IMG/VR virus record: IMGVR_UViG_3300024519_000027
Span: 1-20,206 of that record
Length of the DNA stretch: 20,206 bases
Reading direction: 5' to 3' (one strand)
Source: a virus
A program made the position numbers and the translations under genes. The notes beneath the pieces were generated by a model, which ran no database searches, was not told the DNA's origin, and was given only the letters and a program-made list of their open reading frames with translations. This document shows, piece by piece, positions 6,375-14,257 of this stretch (positions are counted from its first letter, which is position 1; every line of letters starts with the position of its first letter).

Positions 6375-6719
6375 TTAATACTTCTTAGCTATAGAATCTA
6401 TTGCTTTCAATGCTGCTCCGTATTCACTGTTACCTGGCGCTAGTGGACCCTTAGTCCAATCTATTTGCCCAAAATCCCTTTTAAGCATTCTGACAATTTC
6501 TTGAAACATTTTGTCAATACTCTTTGGCATCAGGCTAGCAATGTGCTTCCTATCTTTTCCATGAAAAAGATCCACCTCCACGCCATGCCTTGAGGTGCTC
6601 CAGGTGAAATCTTTGCTACCCTTTATATGGGTAACCTCCCCCGCCCCAGCACTCGATTCTGCTACCATCTCATCTGTGTCATCCTCTAACCTAGCCAATC
6701 TCTCTATTAATTTTCTCAT
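6375..6719 (-). CDS. Hypothetical protein, 114 aa, in the connector region
   Basis: Starts at ATG 6719 with AGAGG four bases upstream. The N-terminus is a short helix (KLIERLARLEDD). A middle part with TWSTSRHGVEVDLFHG looks like beta strands, and the C-terminal half is helical (KSIDKMFQEIVRMLKRDFG). The preceding gene ends only 8 nt upstream, so it is probably translated with the structural genes. The position after probable head-tail connector genes suggests a virion or tail-completion role, but no family is recognised. Confidence 0.7.
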   Translation of the reverse strand: MRKLIERLARLEDDTDEMVAESSAGAGEVTHIKGSKDFTWSTSRHGVEVDLFHGKDRKHIASLMPKSIDKMFQEIVRMLKRDFGQIDWTKGPLAPGNSEYGAALKAIDSIAKKY

Positions 6720-6727
6720 ATGTCCTC

Positions 6728-7279
6728 TCAGATTTTTCTTTCAGGCGTATACTGTGTTCTCTTCTTCAATTCCAATTTAAACCCTACATAAGCCGTAGAG
6801 TCATTAATATATCCACTTCTTCCTGCCTTTACCACGTCCCACCACTCGCCGAATAAATAGCATACATCACCCTCTTTGGGTTCCCTAGTACTTATTGCAG
6901 TATCTGTTATCGCGCATTCCCATGCGTTTCTCGATACTCCTACTACTGAATCATACTCATGCCCGAACCCTTCAGTCCGAACATAAGGCGTCCTATTGTC
7001 TGCTTCCTGGTACTCTATCGCGCACTGAAATTCTAATACCTCTTCACCTTGAGAAATGTCAGGATAGAAATTCCACGCCTCTTCAGATATTGATGCAGTT
7101 CCCCTATCCGCAGACCCGCCGTAAAGTGGATCGTTGGTAGGTTCTCCATATAATGCATCTACATTAACACCTCTATTCAATGAATAATACTCACAGTCAG
7201 GACCTACTAATTCAATTCGCTCCTCTTCTAATTGTCTTAAATAAGTCGCGTCCTCGTCGTAGTATATTCTTGACACCAT
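6728..7279 (-). CDS. Putative virion (neck/connector) protein, 183 aa
   Basis: Starts at ATG 7279, six bases after the upstream gene ends. It is rich in aromatic residues and predicted beta. The middle holds NVDALYGEPTNDPLYGG, and the C-terminal third has EGDVCYLFGEWWDVVKAG followed by a strand-rich end. The LYGEP stretch is something I associate with virion proteins near the head-tail junction of marine and freshwater myoviruses, but I cannot confirm it here. Its position between connector candidates and accessory genes supports a virion role. It may be a tail-completion or neck protein. Confidence 0.6.
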   Translation of the reverse strand: MVSRIYYDEDATYLRQLEEERIELVGPDCEYYSLNRGVNVDALYGEPTNDPLYGGSADRGTASISEEAWNFYPDISQGEEVLEFQCAIEYQEADNRTPYVRTEGFGHEYDSVVGVSRNAWECAITDTAISTREPKEGDVCYLFGEWWDVVKAGRSGYINDSTAYVGFKLELKKRTQYTPERKI

Positions 7280-7285
7280 TTGCCC

Positions 7286-8467
7286 CTACTTTGCCTTTAT
7301 GAAATTTATTTTGCGCACATCAATATCTACCCACTGCTTGCGTAAATCCGATTGCGTAGTGTTTCCTGGGTTATGGGCAATATAGTCTTTTTTTGACAAT
7401 ATTTTGATTCTATAATCTTTGCCCCATATCATACGACCTTTCCCCGTCACCTTCATATTCCTGAGCAGGTCACGGGTGCGTGACATAGTTCCAGTGTACA
7501 TACCACCATCGCCCTGCAAAGCGTAGTCATCGTAAACTTTGCCACTATCCATCGCAATGGCAAACCACCCTTCCTCTTGTGACCTCTCTGCCATGTCAGT
7601 AATGCTCTCAATACTCTCTAGCATTGATTTAATGTCTTCATCTGAAATAGAAACGCGATCTATCTGCTTAATCATTACATTGGCTATGCTCTCGCCAAAT
7701 CCCTTGCCCTTTTTACCATCCCAGCACCTTACATCTTTACCATCTCTACGTGCTTTTCGCCCGCAAGGTCTTTTCGTCGATGCAAAATTAACTACCTTGT
7801 CTCCAGATTTCGACTTCTTATCTCCAGCATACTTGAGCTTAGTCTTGCCCTTAACGAAAGACCCGCCCTTTTTGCCAGAGATGCTGTCTGCACCTGAGAA
7901 TTTACCAGTGTTCTTATCGTGGAAAGGGTTACCCTTACCTCTACCCTTCGGCGCGCCACTAACCTTGGTTCTTTCCTCTAAATACCCTTCTATCTCATCA
8001 GCAATCGCCTCATAAGCCTCATAGTTGTCATCGTCTTCTTCCATGAACTCTTCGTAAGCCATTAAAGCAGCCTGGATGACCTCTGGCTTAATCACCATTA
8101 CATGAGGAGCAAAATGCACCGACGTCTGATGCCCAGAAACATGCATGCGCACTTCACCTGCCTCTACCAATCCTGTATTAAGCACAAAATCGTATAGGCT
8201 CTGAGCGTCCATGATGTCTTCAAAATTAAACGCCAACTCACTATCAGATTCTTTACCGGCCCATGGATACAGTGTTTTCTTGTCTTGCATCCTGGCCAAA
8301 GGTGTCAAAGTCTGAGAACCCATATCATGCTCTACTAGGCTATGGATCTTTGCCCTTAGCGCACTATCGTCTTCCTTAGCCATTCCAATCGCAGCTTGAT
8401 CTTCAGGAGATAGCATATCTTCCATTATCTTAAGCAGTTCATTCATTTCTTCAGTATCATTGTACAT
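7286..8467 (-). CDS. Phage structural or head-associated protein with NPFHDxxTGKF motif
   Basis: 393 residues from ATG 8467, with AAGGAG about 7 nt upstream. An acidic N-terminal region (about 1-165) includes LSPEDQAAIG and a run of Asp/Glu near 145. Next comes a very basic linker (about 170-265) with NPFHDKNTGKFSGADS, a motif seen in various phage head proteins, and KRPCGRKARRDGKDVRCWDG, a Cys pair in a Lys/Arg-rich setting. The C-terminal part (about 270-393) looks folded and includes GWFAIAMDSGKVYDDYAL. Inverted repeat copy D lies 17 nt before the start, so this gene may begin a separately controlled unit. Exact function is unknown. Confidence 0.68.
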   Translation of the reverse strand: MYNDTEEMNELLKIMEDMLSPEDQAAIGMAKEDDSALRAKIHSLVEHDMGSQTLTPLARMQDKKTLYPWAGKESDSELAFNFEDIMDAQSLYDFVLNTGLVEAGEVRMHVSGHQTSVHFAPHVMVIKPEVIQAALMAYEEFMEEDDDNYEAYEAIADEIEGYLEERTKVSGAPKGRGKGNPFHDKNTGKFSGADSISGKKGGSFVKGKTKLKYAGDKKSKSGDKVVNFASTKRPCGRKARRDGKDVRCWDGKKGKGFGESIANVMIKQIDRVSISDEDIKSMLESIESITDMAERSQEEGWFAIAMDSGKVYDDYALQGDGGMYTGTMSRTRDLLRNMKVTGKGRMIWGKDYRIKILSKKDYIAHNPGNTTQSDLRKQWVDIDVRKINFIKAK

Positions 8468-8484
8468 GTTCTATCTCCTTTTCG

Positions 8485-8498
8485 CGAACTTGAGTTCG
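8485..8498 (-). repeat. Inverted repeat, copy D
   Basis: Minus strand CGAACT-CA-AGTTCG, extended by one further G/C pair to 8484..8499. Its 3' end lies 17 nt before the ATG at 8467, immediately before GAAAAGGAG. It is the best-paired intergenic copy. Confidence 0.75.
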
Positions 8499-8505
8499 CT
8501 ATTGT

Positions 8506-9228
8506 TTATTCTGCAAAAAATCCTACAGGCTCTTGAAGATTGCGCATCTTCTCTTCCATCTCTTGCTCCATCGCTTCTCCATTGGCCCACATCGAGTCCC
8601 CGTCCATGGCAAAACTGCCAGATGCCCCTGGTTTCTCAGAAAATTTCATCCTAATCCCAGCCAGTGTCTTCATGGCTTGGGCCAATGCATAATTCCTAAA
8701 CACCCTCGTCTCATAATTAGTCATATAGCTAATCTCCATATCCTTCGATATATACACAACCAATACTTTTGATCCTGCGCTTGGCAGCGGACTTATCACC
8801 AATGCTCTCTTAGAGCGATCCCACTCCCAATCTCGTTCAGACGACGTCACCTGCTTGGACAATTCCCTATACTGCATATATTGCACCAATGTAGAAAATA
8901 TGTTCCCGCCAGTCCCACCTGAAACCCATGTGTATGGATTTATCTCTACATCAGCCCAACTGTACATATTTTGAATGCTATCAGACTCAATCTCGAATAC
9001 CACATCTACTACAGAATCAACGTCTGTAGCTATCAGTGCCTCAGCTACCTCTCTAGTACCAGCTAGCGTTACCAGAACAGACTTACTCTGACCTACCCAT
9101 GACTGCCACCACTCCTTAGCGTCCCGTATACTGTCGTCGACATGATCTTTTGTTAGCTCTACACCTACAGTTCCAAATCCAAGTTTTCTACAAATCCATT
9201 CTCCAATTTGTGCCTCAGTAAATCGCAT
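8506..9228 (-). CDS. Putative head-tail connector (neck) protein
   Basis: 240 residues. The N-terminus, FTEAQIGEWICRKLGFGTVGVELTKDHVDDSIRDA, fits the start of adaptor-type proteins with a small helical domain. A middle beta-rich part follows (about 50-175), and the C-terminus is helical (RNYALAQAMKTLAGIRMKF and then an acidic coiled coil EAMEQEMEEKMRNL), as in neck/adaptor proteins next to the portal. ATG 9228 overlaps or abuts the preceding stop (TAAACATG), with AAGGGA upstream. Located after the capsid cluster, it would join the portal to the tail. Family assignment is by pattern and position only. Confidence 0.62.
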   Translation of the reverse strand: MRFTEAQIGEWICRKLGFGTVGVELTKDHVDDSIRDAKEWWQSWVGQSKSVLVTLAGTREVAEALIATDVDSVVDVVFEIESDSIQNMYSWADVEINPYTWVSGGTGGNIFSTLVQYMQYRELSKQVTSSERDWEWDRSKRALVISPLPSAGSKVLVVYISKDMEISYMTNYETRVFRNYALAQAMKTLAGIRMKFSEKPGASGSFAMDGDSMWANGEAMEQEMEEKMRNLQEPVGFFAE

Positions 9229-9230
9229 GT

Positions 9231-9986
9231 TTACTTTCCCTTCTTTGGAGCCTTCTTCTTAGACTTACCCTTAGTATCCTCTTTGCCGTCAGGCGACTTC
9301 TCTCCGGTCAATATCTCATACACAGAGTCATTGATCTTCTTCATTATGTCAAATATGCTAGTCTCTCTAATTCCAACTCTTTTCAACGCCTTCAATGCAA
9401 CATCTGAAATCTCACCAATTACGCCGTTTAGCTGTGACGCGTCCATCTCGTCAGTTGTAATAATCGCCGTCTTAATATCATCTGGCAAATTATCAACGTC
9501 TATAGATGAATCAGGATCTGCGACCTCTTTCTTAGGCTCCTTTTTAGGTTCCTCTTTAGGTTCCTTTTTGGCAGGCTTACTCTTTTTGCTATCTTCACCG
9601 TCTTTATCTTTATACTCAGCATCTGATGCATTCTTATCAATTGGCTCAGCACCTGTATTGGACGAAGATGGATCGCCAGCCTCTGACATTGCAGCAAGTT
9701 TATTTTTAATCCTTGCATCCAGCGAGTTGTCGTCCGCTGTGTCATTAAGCTGGTTATCTATCTCTACGCTCATTTTTTCGTCCAACGAAGAGAACAAATA
9801 TAATTGCTCAGAGCAAAACCTAGTCCCCCCGTTGGATTCCCTTACAATTATTCCCGTTGGAACAACAGACATCACATGACCCTTCGTCACTGAGGCACCC
9901 ATTTTGGTAGACACTTCGATCTCTTCTCCATCTACAAACGCATTAAATGGCACCATATTGTCTAGCCGTCTTTCGTGTTCCAACAT
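9231..9986 (-). CDS. Lys/Glu-rich head-region protein, 251 aa
   Basis: Starts at ATG 9986 with a strong AGGAGG six bases upstream that overlaps the previous gene's TAG. The N-terminal part (about 10-75) looks like a small beta domain (FNAFVDGEEIEVSTKMG ... GIIVRESNGG). A long low-complexity linker follows, with KKEPKEEPKKEPKKEV repeats near residues 135-155. A helical segment (about 165-225) leads to a Lys-rich tail (KSKKKAPKKGK). It lies between the acidic zinc-finger gene and the neck candidate. It is probably a virion or head-assembly protein; no specific function is recognised. Confidence 0.7.
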   Translation of the reverse strand: MLEHERRLDNMVPFNAFVDGEEIEVSTKMGASVTKGHVMSVVPTGIIVRESNGGTRFCSEQLYLFSSLDEKMSVEIDNQLNDTADDNSLDARIKNKLAAMSEAGDPSSSNTGAEPIDKNASDAEYKDKDGEDSKKSKPAKKEPKEEPKKEPKKEVADPDSSIDVDNLPDDIKTAIITTDEMDASQLNGVIGEISDVALKALKRVGIRETSIFDIMKKINDSVYEILTGEKSPDGKEDTKGKSKKKAPKKGK

Positions 9987-9996
9987 CCAAAACCTC

Positions 9997-10893
9997 CTAG
10001 TGCTTATCCTGAATATGTTTAATCATTCCAAGTTCGGTTTTGAGGATTTTTTCATCCCCCTCACTCTTACATTTTAAACATAAAAAGCTCCCATTTGCTA
10101 GCTTCTCGTACTCAATATCAGAAGATTCCTCCTCTTCTTCGTCTTCTTCGTCCTCGTCTTCATCATCCTCATCTTCACTGAGATCTTCACTTAGCTCTTC
10201 GTCTTCTTCTTCCAGCTCTTCTTCGTCTTCGTCATCTTCTAGCTCTTCGTCATCTTCTTCGCATTCTTCGTCTTCCAGTTCATCTTCTTCTACTACTTTG
10301 CGAGATATTTCAACAATGTCATCGTCCGTGTTCAATTCGCCGTCTTCTCCAGGATCTACAGTAGCTATCATGATACCCACTTCTACTTCTAGTGGTTCGT
10401 CATCTCCATGCTCTTCTACTTCTGGCTCTCCCTCTATAGGCTCTTCAGCTGGCTCTTCTTCGTCCTCTTCAGGTTCTACTGGCTCTTCATCTACTAGCTC
10501 TTCTGGCTCTTCTGTCTCTTCTTCCACGAACTCAAGTTCATCTATCGCTTCTTCTTCAGGCTCTTCAACGACAACTTCTTCCTCTATGTCATCAGCCCTG
10601 TCTAACATCAACTGTACAATCATCTCGTGGCTGCGTAAAAGACCCCCACAGTCTTTTCCCAAAACATCTGGGTCTGGAACCTCAATAATAGGCTCTGCTA
10701 CTTCTACAATAAACCCAGCGTCCACAGGCGCGCTCATGTCAATCTCTTCATCAACCTTGCTTATCTTCTTTGGCTCAAAAGGAATAACTACATACTCTAT
10801 AATATCAGGCAACCCATTCGGCCTGCTGACTTTTCTAACGCCTTCATGTGTACATTTCTTCTCATAAACCCGCGTCAACATATAACTTTTCAT
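9997..10893 (-). CDS. Extremely acidic protein with C-terminal C2H2-type zinc finger
   Basis: 298 residues from ATG 10893, chosen for its AAGGAG seven bases upstream. The longer frame to 10956 would run through the terminator stem. Residues about 1-100 form a mixed N-terminal domain (LTRVYEKKCTHEGVRKV...). Residues about 105-265 are almost entirely Glu/Asp with a few Pro/Val. The last 30 residues hold CLKC, 17 residues, H-x4-H, a C2H2-like finger ending at the C-terminus. It directly follows the capsid gene. Comparable placement suggests a head decoration or accessory protein, or an acidic DNA mimic; both are inference. An inverted repeat copy lies in its coding sequence (10527..10540). Confidence 0.75.
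   Translation of the reverse strand: MKSYMLTRVYEKKCTHEGVRKVSRPNGLPDIIEYVVIPFEPKKISKVDEEIDMSAPVDAGFIVEVAEPIIEVPDPDVLGKDCGGLLRSHEMIVQLMLDRADDIEEEVVVEEPEEEAIDELEFVEEETEEPEELVDEEPVEPEEDEEEPAEEPIEGEPEVEEHGDDEPLEVEVGIMIATVDPGEDGELNTDDDIVEISRKVVEEDELEDEECEEDDEELEDDEDEEELEEEDEELSEDLSEDEDDEDEDEEDEEEEESSDIEYEKLANGSFLCLKCKSEGDEKILKTELGMIKHIQDKH
10527..10540 (-). repeat. Inverted repeat, copy E (within a gene)
   Basis: Minus strand TGAACT-TG-AGTTCG, encoding ELEF within the acidic protein. 13 of 14 bases match the intergenic copies. It may be coincidental in a Glu-rich sequence. Confidence 0.4.
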
Positions 10894-10906
10894 ATTTTTT
10901 CTCCTT

Positions 10907-10946
10907 AAAAAAAAGGGGCAAGGCCGATTCCTCGACCCGGCCCCTC
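10907..10946 (-). terminator. Rho-independent terminator after the capsid gene
   Basis: In gene direction: AGGGGC, a GC-rich interior with CGG...CGG, GCCCCT, then eight T. The stem closes with at least six pairs and is immediately followed by the U-run. The T-run ends at 10907, next to AAGGAG, the binding site of the next gene (start 10893). It probably makes the abundant capsid message end here, with partial read-through into downstream genes. Confidence 0.85.
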
Positions 10947-10957
10947 TCAAACCCAAA

Positions 10958-10972
10958 GCGCAACTAGTGCGC
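10958..10972 (-). repeat. Short hairpin GCGCA-loop-TGCGC after the capsid gene
   Basis: GCGCA-CTAGT-TGCGC (5-bp arms, 5-nt loop) between the capsid stop and the terminator stem. It may help protect the 3' end of the capsid message or be part of terminator folding. Confidence 0.4.
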
Positions 10973-10982
10973 CACTACACTC

Positions 10983-12602
10983 TTACAGAGTAGTAGTTAC
11001 AGTCGGTAGACCACTTACGTTGATCACACCGTAGTACTCAGGACGCAACATCTTAGTTGCATAGCGAGTACGTACACCTTTCGAGAATCTGAACGTATCA
11101 GGATTCAAGAAAGTAGGAGTGACTTGCAGTGGCACATATGGTGCATAGACATAACCAGCATCCAGGTAAGAATTACCCTTCAATCCAACAAGAATCTGTG
11201 TAGATGTCATGTAAGGATCTTGGTATACTGCATATTTTCTCAGCAGAGTTCCGATTCTAACGATACCATAATCGGCAGTGATAGGACCGTACGATGGGGA
11301 CTTAATGTTCTGCTCGATAGAAGCAAAATCGCCATGCGTAGAAAGCTGATCAAGCAACCCGCCAATACCAGGAGGAACTACCAGGAAGTTCGCGCCCTGG
11401 CGTCCAGAAGTCCTATGAATCTCGGCAGAAACTGCACTGATTTGAGTCAGCATCTTGCGGATGGACTCAATCTCACCAGGAACGGTACCGGAGTAAGTGT
11501 AAGCAATCGAGTGTGCCGCATTAGCAACTAAGTCACCAATAATCTCACGATCGACTTCCAACATAACTTCGTTAGCAAAGTTAGAAACAAGCTCCTGCTC
11601 CACGTCCATACCATGTTGAGCCTTCATGTCGTCAACGGCTTCTACAGTCCAGTTAGCTTTAAGCTTACGACTCTCAGCTTGAACTGGCACAGAGGAAATC
11701 TCTAGGCCAATACTAGGTACTACGGCTCCAGTTGTATCGCCAACTAGCTCGAAATTCACAAAGTACTGAACATAAATGACAGTGTTGCTTGCGAATGGGC
11801 TATTTGTTCCAGCGGTACCAGCTGCATTCACAGACCAGTTACCAGTCGTCACGTCAAATGTTCCAACGGTGTTAGTATTCGCTGTGTTATCAACTAAATT
11901 AGTAGTTACAGCTGTTTGATCCAATGTCGCAATTACTTCTACAGGTGCACTAGCTGCATCAGCGTCGAGCATTCTGTAATATACCTTCACGTAGAAAGTA
12001 CGTTGTCCAGCAGTCGCAGGCGCTCTAATAGGACTCCACTCAGGAATTCTAGCATTTGCAGTACCCTGTGTAATTGCCGTGGCCGTTCCAACACCAGTGT
12101 CAGTACAAATCGCATCATAGTCTACAAACTCAGAGCTGTAGTATTTTGCAAAGTTCTGGTTCAAGTTATCGCCAGCGTCCAATTCGCCGTCATACGCCAT
12201 CGTAGTAGGTGTATTAGAAATAGCACCCTGAGGAATCTTGCTGCCCTTGCGGCCTTCGTACTTTTTCTCAAAGTAGAATACTCCACCGATAGGTGCGCTC
12301 ATTGGCTGTACTGATACCAATTGATTGGCAATCAGGTTAGGGTAAACCCTGCGCAGGATAGGAAAGATAAACTTCGTGAACGATCCTGTGTTGGTGCTAA
12401 GTGTATCCTCATTAAACGATTTGATATGATTCATTTCGTTCTCTAAAAGAATAGCAGTTGTCTTCTTCAAATAACCACGGTCATGCTCAGTTGGGATGCC
12501 CTTCAGCATTTTGCCCCATTTATTAACACATCCGGCTACGTATGAGTCGTCATGGACTTTATCGCCCGTTGCCTCAAACATTTCTCTCGCTTCTGTACTC
12601 AT
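10983..12602 (-). CDS. Major capsid protein (T4 gp23-like)
   Basis: 539 residues from ATG 12602, with AAGGAG seven bases upstream. The conserved block ILRRVYPNLIANQLVSVQPM (about residues 76-95) is the hallmark start of the gp23-type HK97-fold capsid domain. ILLENE near residue 51 corresponds to T4's IFENQ. Residues about 160-320 form a Thr/Ala/Asn-rich beta insertion, followed by KANWTVEAVDDMKAQHGMDVE and the C-terminal core. T4 gp23 loses its first 65 residues to the prohead protease; here Glu54 (LLE) and Glu65 (FNE) are candidate cut sites. The neighbours (protease-scaffold just upstream, terminator just downstream) fit a highly expressed capsid gene. Confidence 0.95.
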   Translation of the reverse strand: MSTEAREMFEATGDKVHDDSYVAGCVNKWGKMLKGIPTEHDRGYLKKTTAILLENEMNHIKSFNEDTLSTNTGSFTKFIFPILRRVYPNLIANQLVSVQPMSAPIGGVFYFEKKYEGRKGSKIPQGAISNTPTTMAYDGELDAGDNLNQNFAKYYSSEFVDYDAICTDTGVGTATAITQGTANARIPEWSPIRAPATAGQRTFYVKVYYRMLDADAASAPVEVIATLDQTAVTTNLVDNTANTNTVGTFDVTTGNWSVNAAGTAGTNSPFASNTVIYVQYFVNFELVGDTTGAVVPSIGLEISSVPVQAESRKLKANWTVEAVDDMKAQHGMDVEQELVSNFANEVMLEVDREIIGDLVANAAHSIAYTYSGTVPGEIESIRKMLTQISAVSAEIHRTSGRQGANFLVVPPGIGGLLDQLSTHGDFASIEQNIKSPSYGPITADYGIVRIGTLLRKYAVYQDPYMTSTQILVGLKGNSYLDAGYVYAPYVPLQVTPTFLNPDTFRFSKGVRTRYATKMLRPEYYGVINVSGLPTVTTTL

Positions 12603-12633
12603 CTCAATTCTCCTTCAGTCGTAGTTGTGGCGG

Positions 12634-14253
12634 TCATTCACTTACGCCCGCCATTCGTGCCATGAAGTCCATGTCATTGCCAAGGTCGTCTTCCTTGTCT
12701 GCATTTCTATGTTCTTCGTTTAACAGTTTGTTCTCTCTCTCTTCGAGCCCACTATTTCCACGCATCAATTTCTTGCGCGCGTCCGTGATTTGCTCACGAG
12801 AAATACGTCCTGTTCCCTGCTCCGTCACCAGCTTGTCAACTACGGCCTTGGTGCTTGCGCCTTCCATAAGCCCTATCAGCTCTCTACCATTAGGCAATCC
12901 AACAACCCTTTTATGCTTGTAAAGTTCAAAACTATGTCGCTCTTCGGCTTCCTTAGATTCATCTAACGCTACCTTAAGCTCAGTCTCGACCTCACTCACA
13001 CGGCTCTCAGCATCTTTTCGCTGATTATCTGCCTCCATGCCAACTTTTACAGCTTTCCTCATTTTAACGTCCAGCGATTCAACCCTCTCAGTAAGGAGGG
13101 ATACCCTCTCACGCATTGCTGCGTTTTCTTCTCTTATCTTCATATCCTCTGGGGATATTTGCTCTTCTGTTCTAGCAGGCAGATCCCTTAGGATTGCTGC
13201 CAACTTCTCTTTCGCGTCCTCTAAGCTAACGAATTGGTGCTTGGATACGAGCTTCCTAATAGACTCAGCCATGTAATGCCCTGAGATCTCTTTCTCTATA
13301 TAAGCTGCACACTCATGCTTAATCGCCATCTCAGCACTCTTATCAGCACTATCTCTTGCTTCTGCTACTTCAAGATCCTTAGCTTTAGATGCATCGATAA
13401 TAGCTTGCTCATCCTCAGATGCCCTAAATGATGCTACCATCTCAAAGATAGCTGACAGCATAGCCTTCGCCCCGCCCATTTCTGGATCTGCGTTAAACTC
13501 TTCAGTCAACTCATTAGACAAGTCTTCTCTTGCCTCAATCAAACTCTTAGCAAGTTGCTTCTCAAATGACTCAATCATTACCTCGCGCAACTTATCATTC
13601 GATTCCTTGATAGCCTCGTCAACACCCTTTCCAACTTTAAGCTTGGCCTTGGCGATGGCGTCCTCTTGCAACGTAGCAGCTATCTGTGGAAATTCCTCAA
13701 GGAACATATTGGCAATATCAAGCCGATCCTCTTCAGTGTCTACGTCCTCAGTAAAGAACCCAGGCACTGCCGTTATAACTGCTGGGTCTGCGACGAAATC
13801 CCAAGTCTTCAAAATGAAATCGTCCTGAACAACTTCACCCTCCATCTTAGGGTCATTAGACGGCTTCGTTGATCCAAATCCACGAGAAGAAACAGGTACT
13901 GGTATTCCAGCCTCCATAAAAGACTTTATCAGCTTTCCTGCTCTGTTATTCAGTACCACTGCTTCACCTATTACTATTCCATCCTTTATTTTCAAAGACG
14001 TCATAGCATGCGAAACATCCCACAGTGATGTCTTGCCTGATTCTGGATGATCAACTGTTCCGAGTACCCGCCTATTGGAAAGATCCTCTTGAAGTCTATC
14101 AATCTCTCGCTGCATTATAGCTTCTGGGTAAATACGTCCGTTAAGGGTTGGAACACCTATGCGCCCGAATTCACCTCTAACAATTACTGTATTGCCCTTA
14201 GACTCTACTAGTGACAATTGCACTTGACTAGATTCAATTAACTGCTTTGGCAT
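12634..14253 (-). CDS. Prohead protease fused to scaffold-like coiled-coil domain
   Basis: 539 residues from ATG 14253. The start is chosen because AAGGA lies eight bases upstream, the previous gene ends 4 nt upstream, and family similarity begins here (MPKQLIESSQVQLSLVE). Residues 1-170 match T4 gp21-type prohead proteases (MEROPS S80): VRGEFG, GRIYP, TVDHPES with putative catalytic His69, and VSSRG with putative Ser122 or Ser123. Residues about 180-500 are long charged helices with coiled-coil spacing, as in the gp22 core scaffold. In T4 these are two genes; here they form one polypeptide, as in some other phages. It would build the prohead core, then cut itself and head proteins after Leu/Ile-x-Glu. 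Confidence 0.88.
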   Translation of the reverse strand: MPKQLIESSQVQLSLVESKGNTVIVRGEFGRIGVPTLNGRIYPEAIMQREIDRLQEDLSNRRVLGTVDHPESGKTSLWDVSHAMTSLKIKDGIVIGEAVVLNNRAGKLIKSFMEAGIPVPVSSRGFGSTKPSNDPKMEGEVVQDDFILKTWDFVADPAVITAVPGFFTEDVDTEEDRLDIANMFLEEFPQIAATLQEDAIAKAKLKVGKGVDEAIKESNDKLREVMIESFEKQLAKSLIEAREDLSNELTEEFNADPEMGGAKAMLSAIFEMVASFRASEDEQAIIDASKAKDLEVAEARDSADKSAEMAIKHECAAYIEKEISGHYMAESIRKLVSKHQFVSLEDAKEKLAAILRDLPARTEEQISPEDMKIREENAAMRERVSLLTERVESLDVKMRKAVKVGMEADNQRKDAESRVSEVETELKVALDESKEAEERHSFELYKHKRVVGLPNGRELIGLMEGASTKAVVDKLVTEQGTGRISREQITDARKKLMRGNSGLEERENKLLNEEHRNADKEDDLGNDMDFMARMAGVSE

Positions 14254-14257
14254 TCCA

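Noticed and set aside
9500-9745. 81-codon basic minus-strand frame inside the Lys/Glu-rich gene
   Set aside because: It is a frame-shifted shadow of the KKEPK repeat region, without a binding site or neighbour overlap.
10040-10867. Long plus-strand frame of 275 codons, almost all Ser
   Set aside because: It is the complement of the Glu/Asp-rich tract of the acidic minus-strand gene (GAA/GAT repeats read backwards as TTC/ATC-shifted Ser codons). It has no binding site and runs against all neighbours.
10894-10956. Upstream extension of the acidic protein to 10956
   Set aside because: It would be encoded by the terminator stem; the ATG at 10893 has AAGGAG at ideal spacing.
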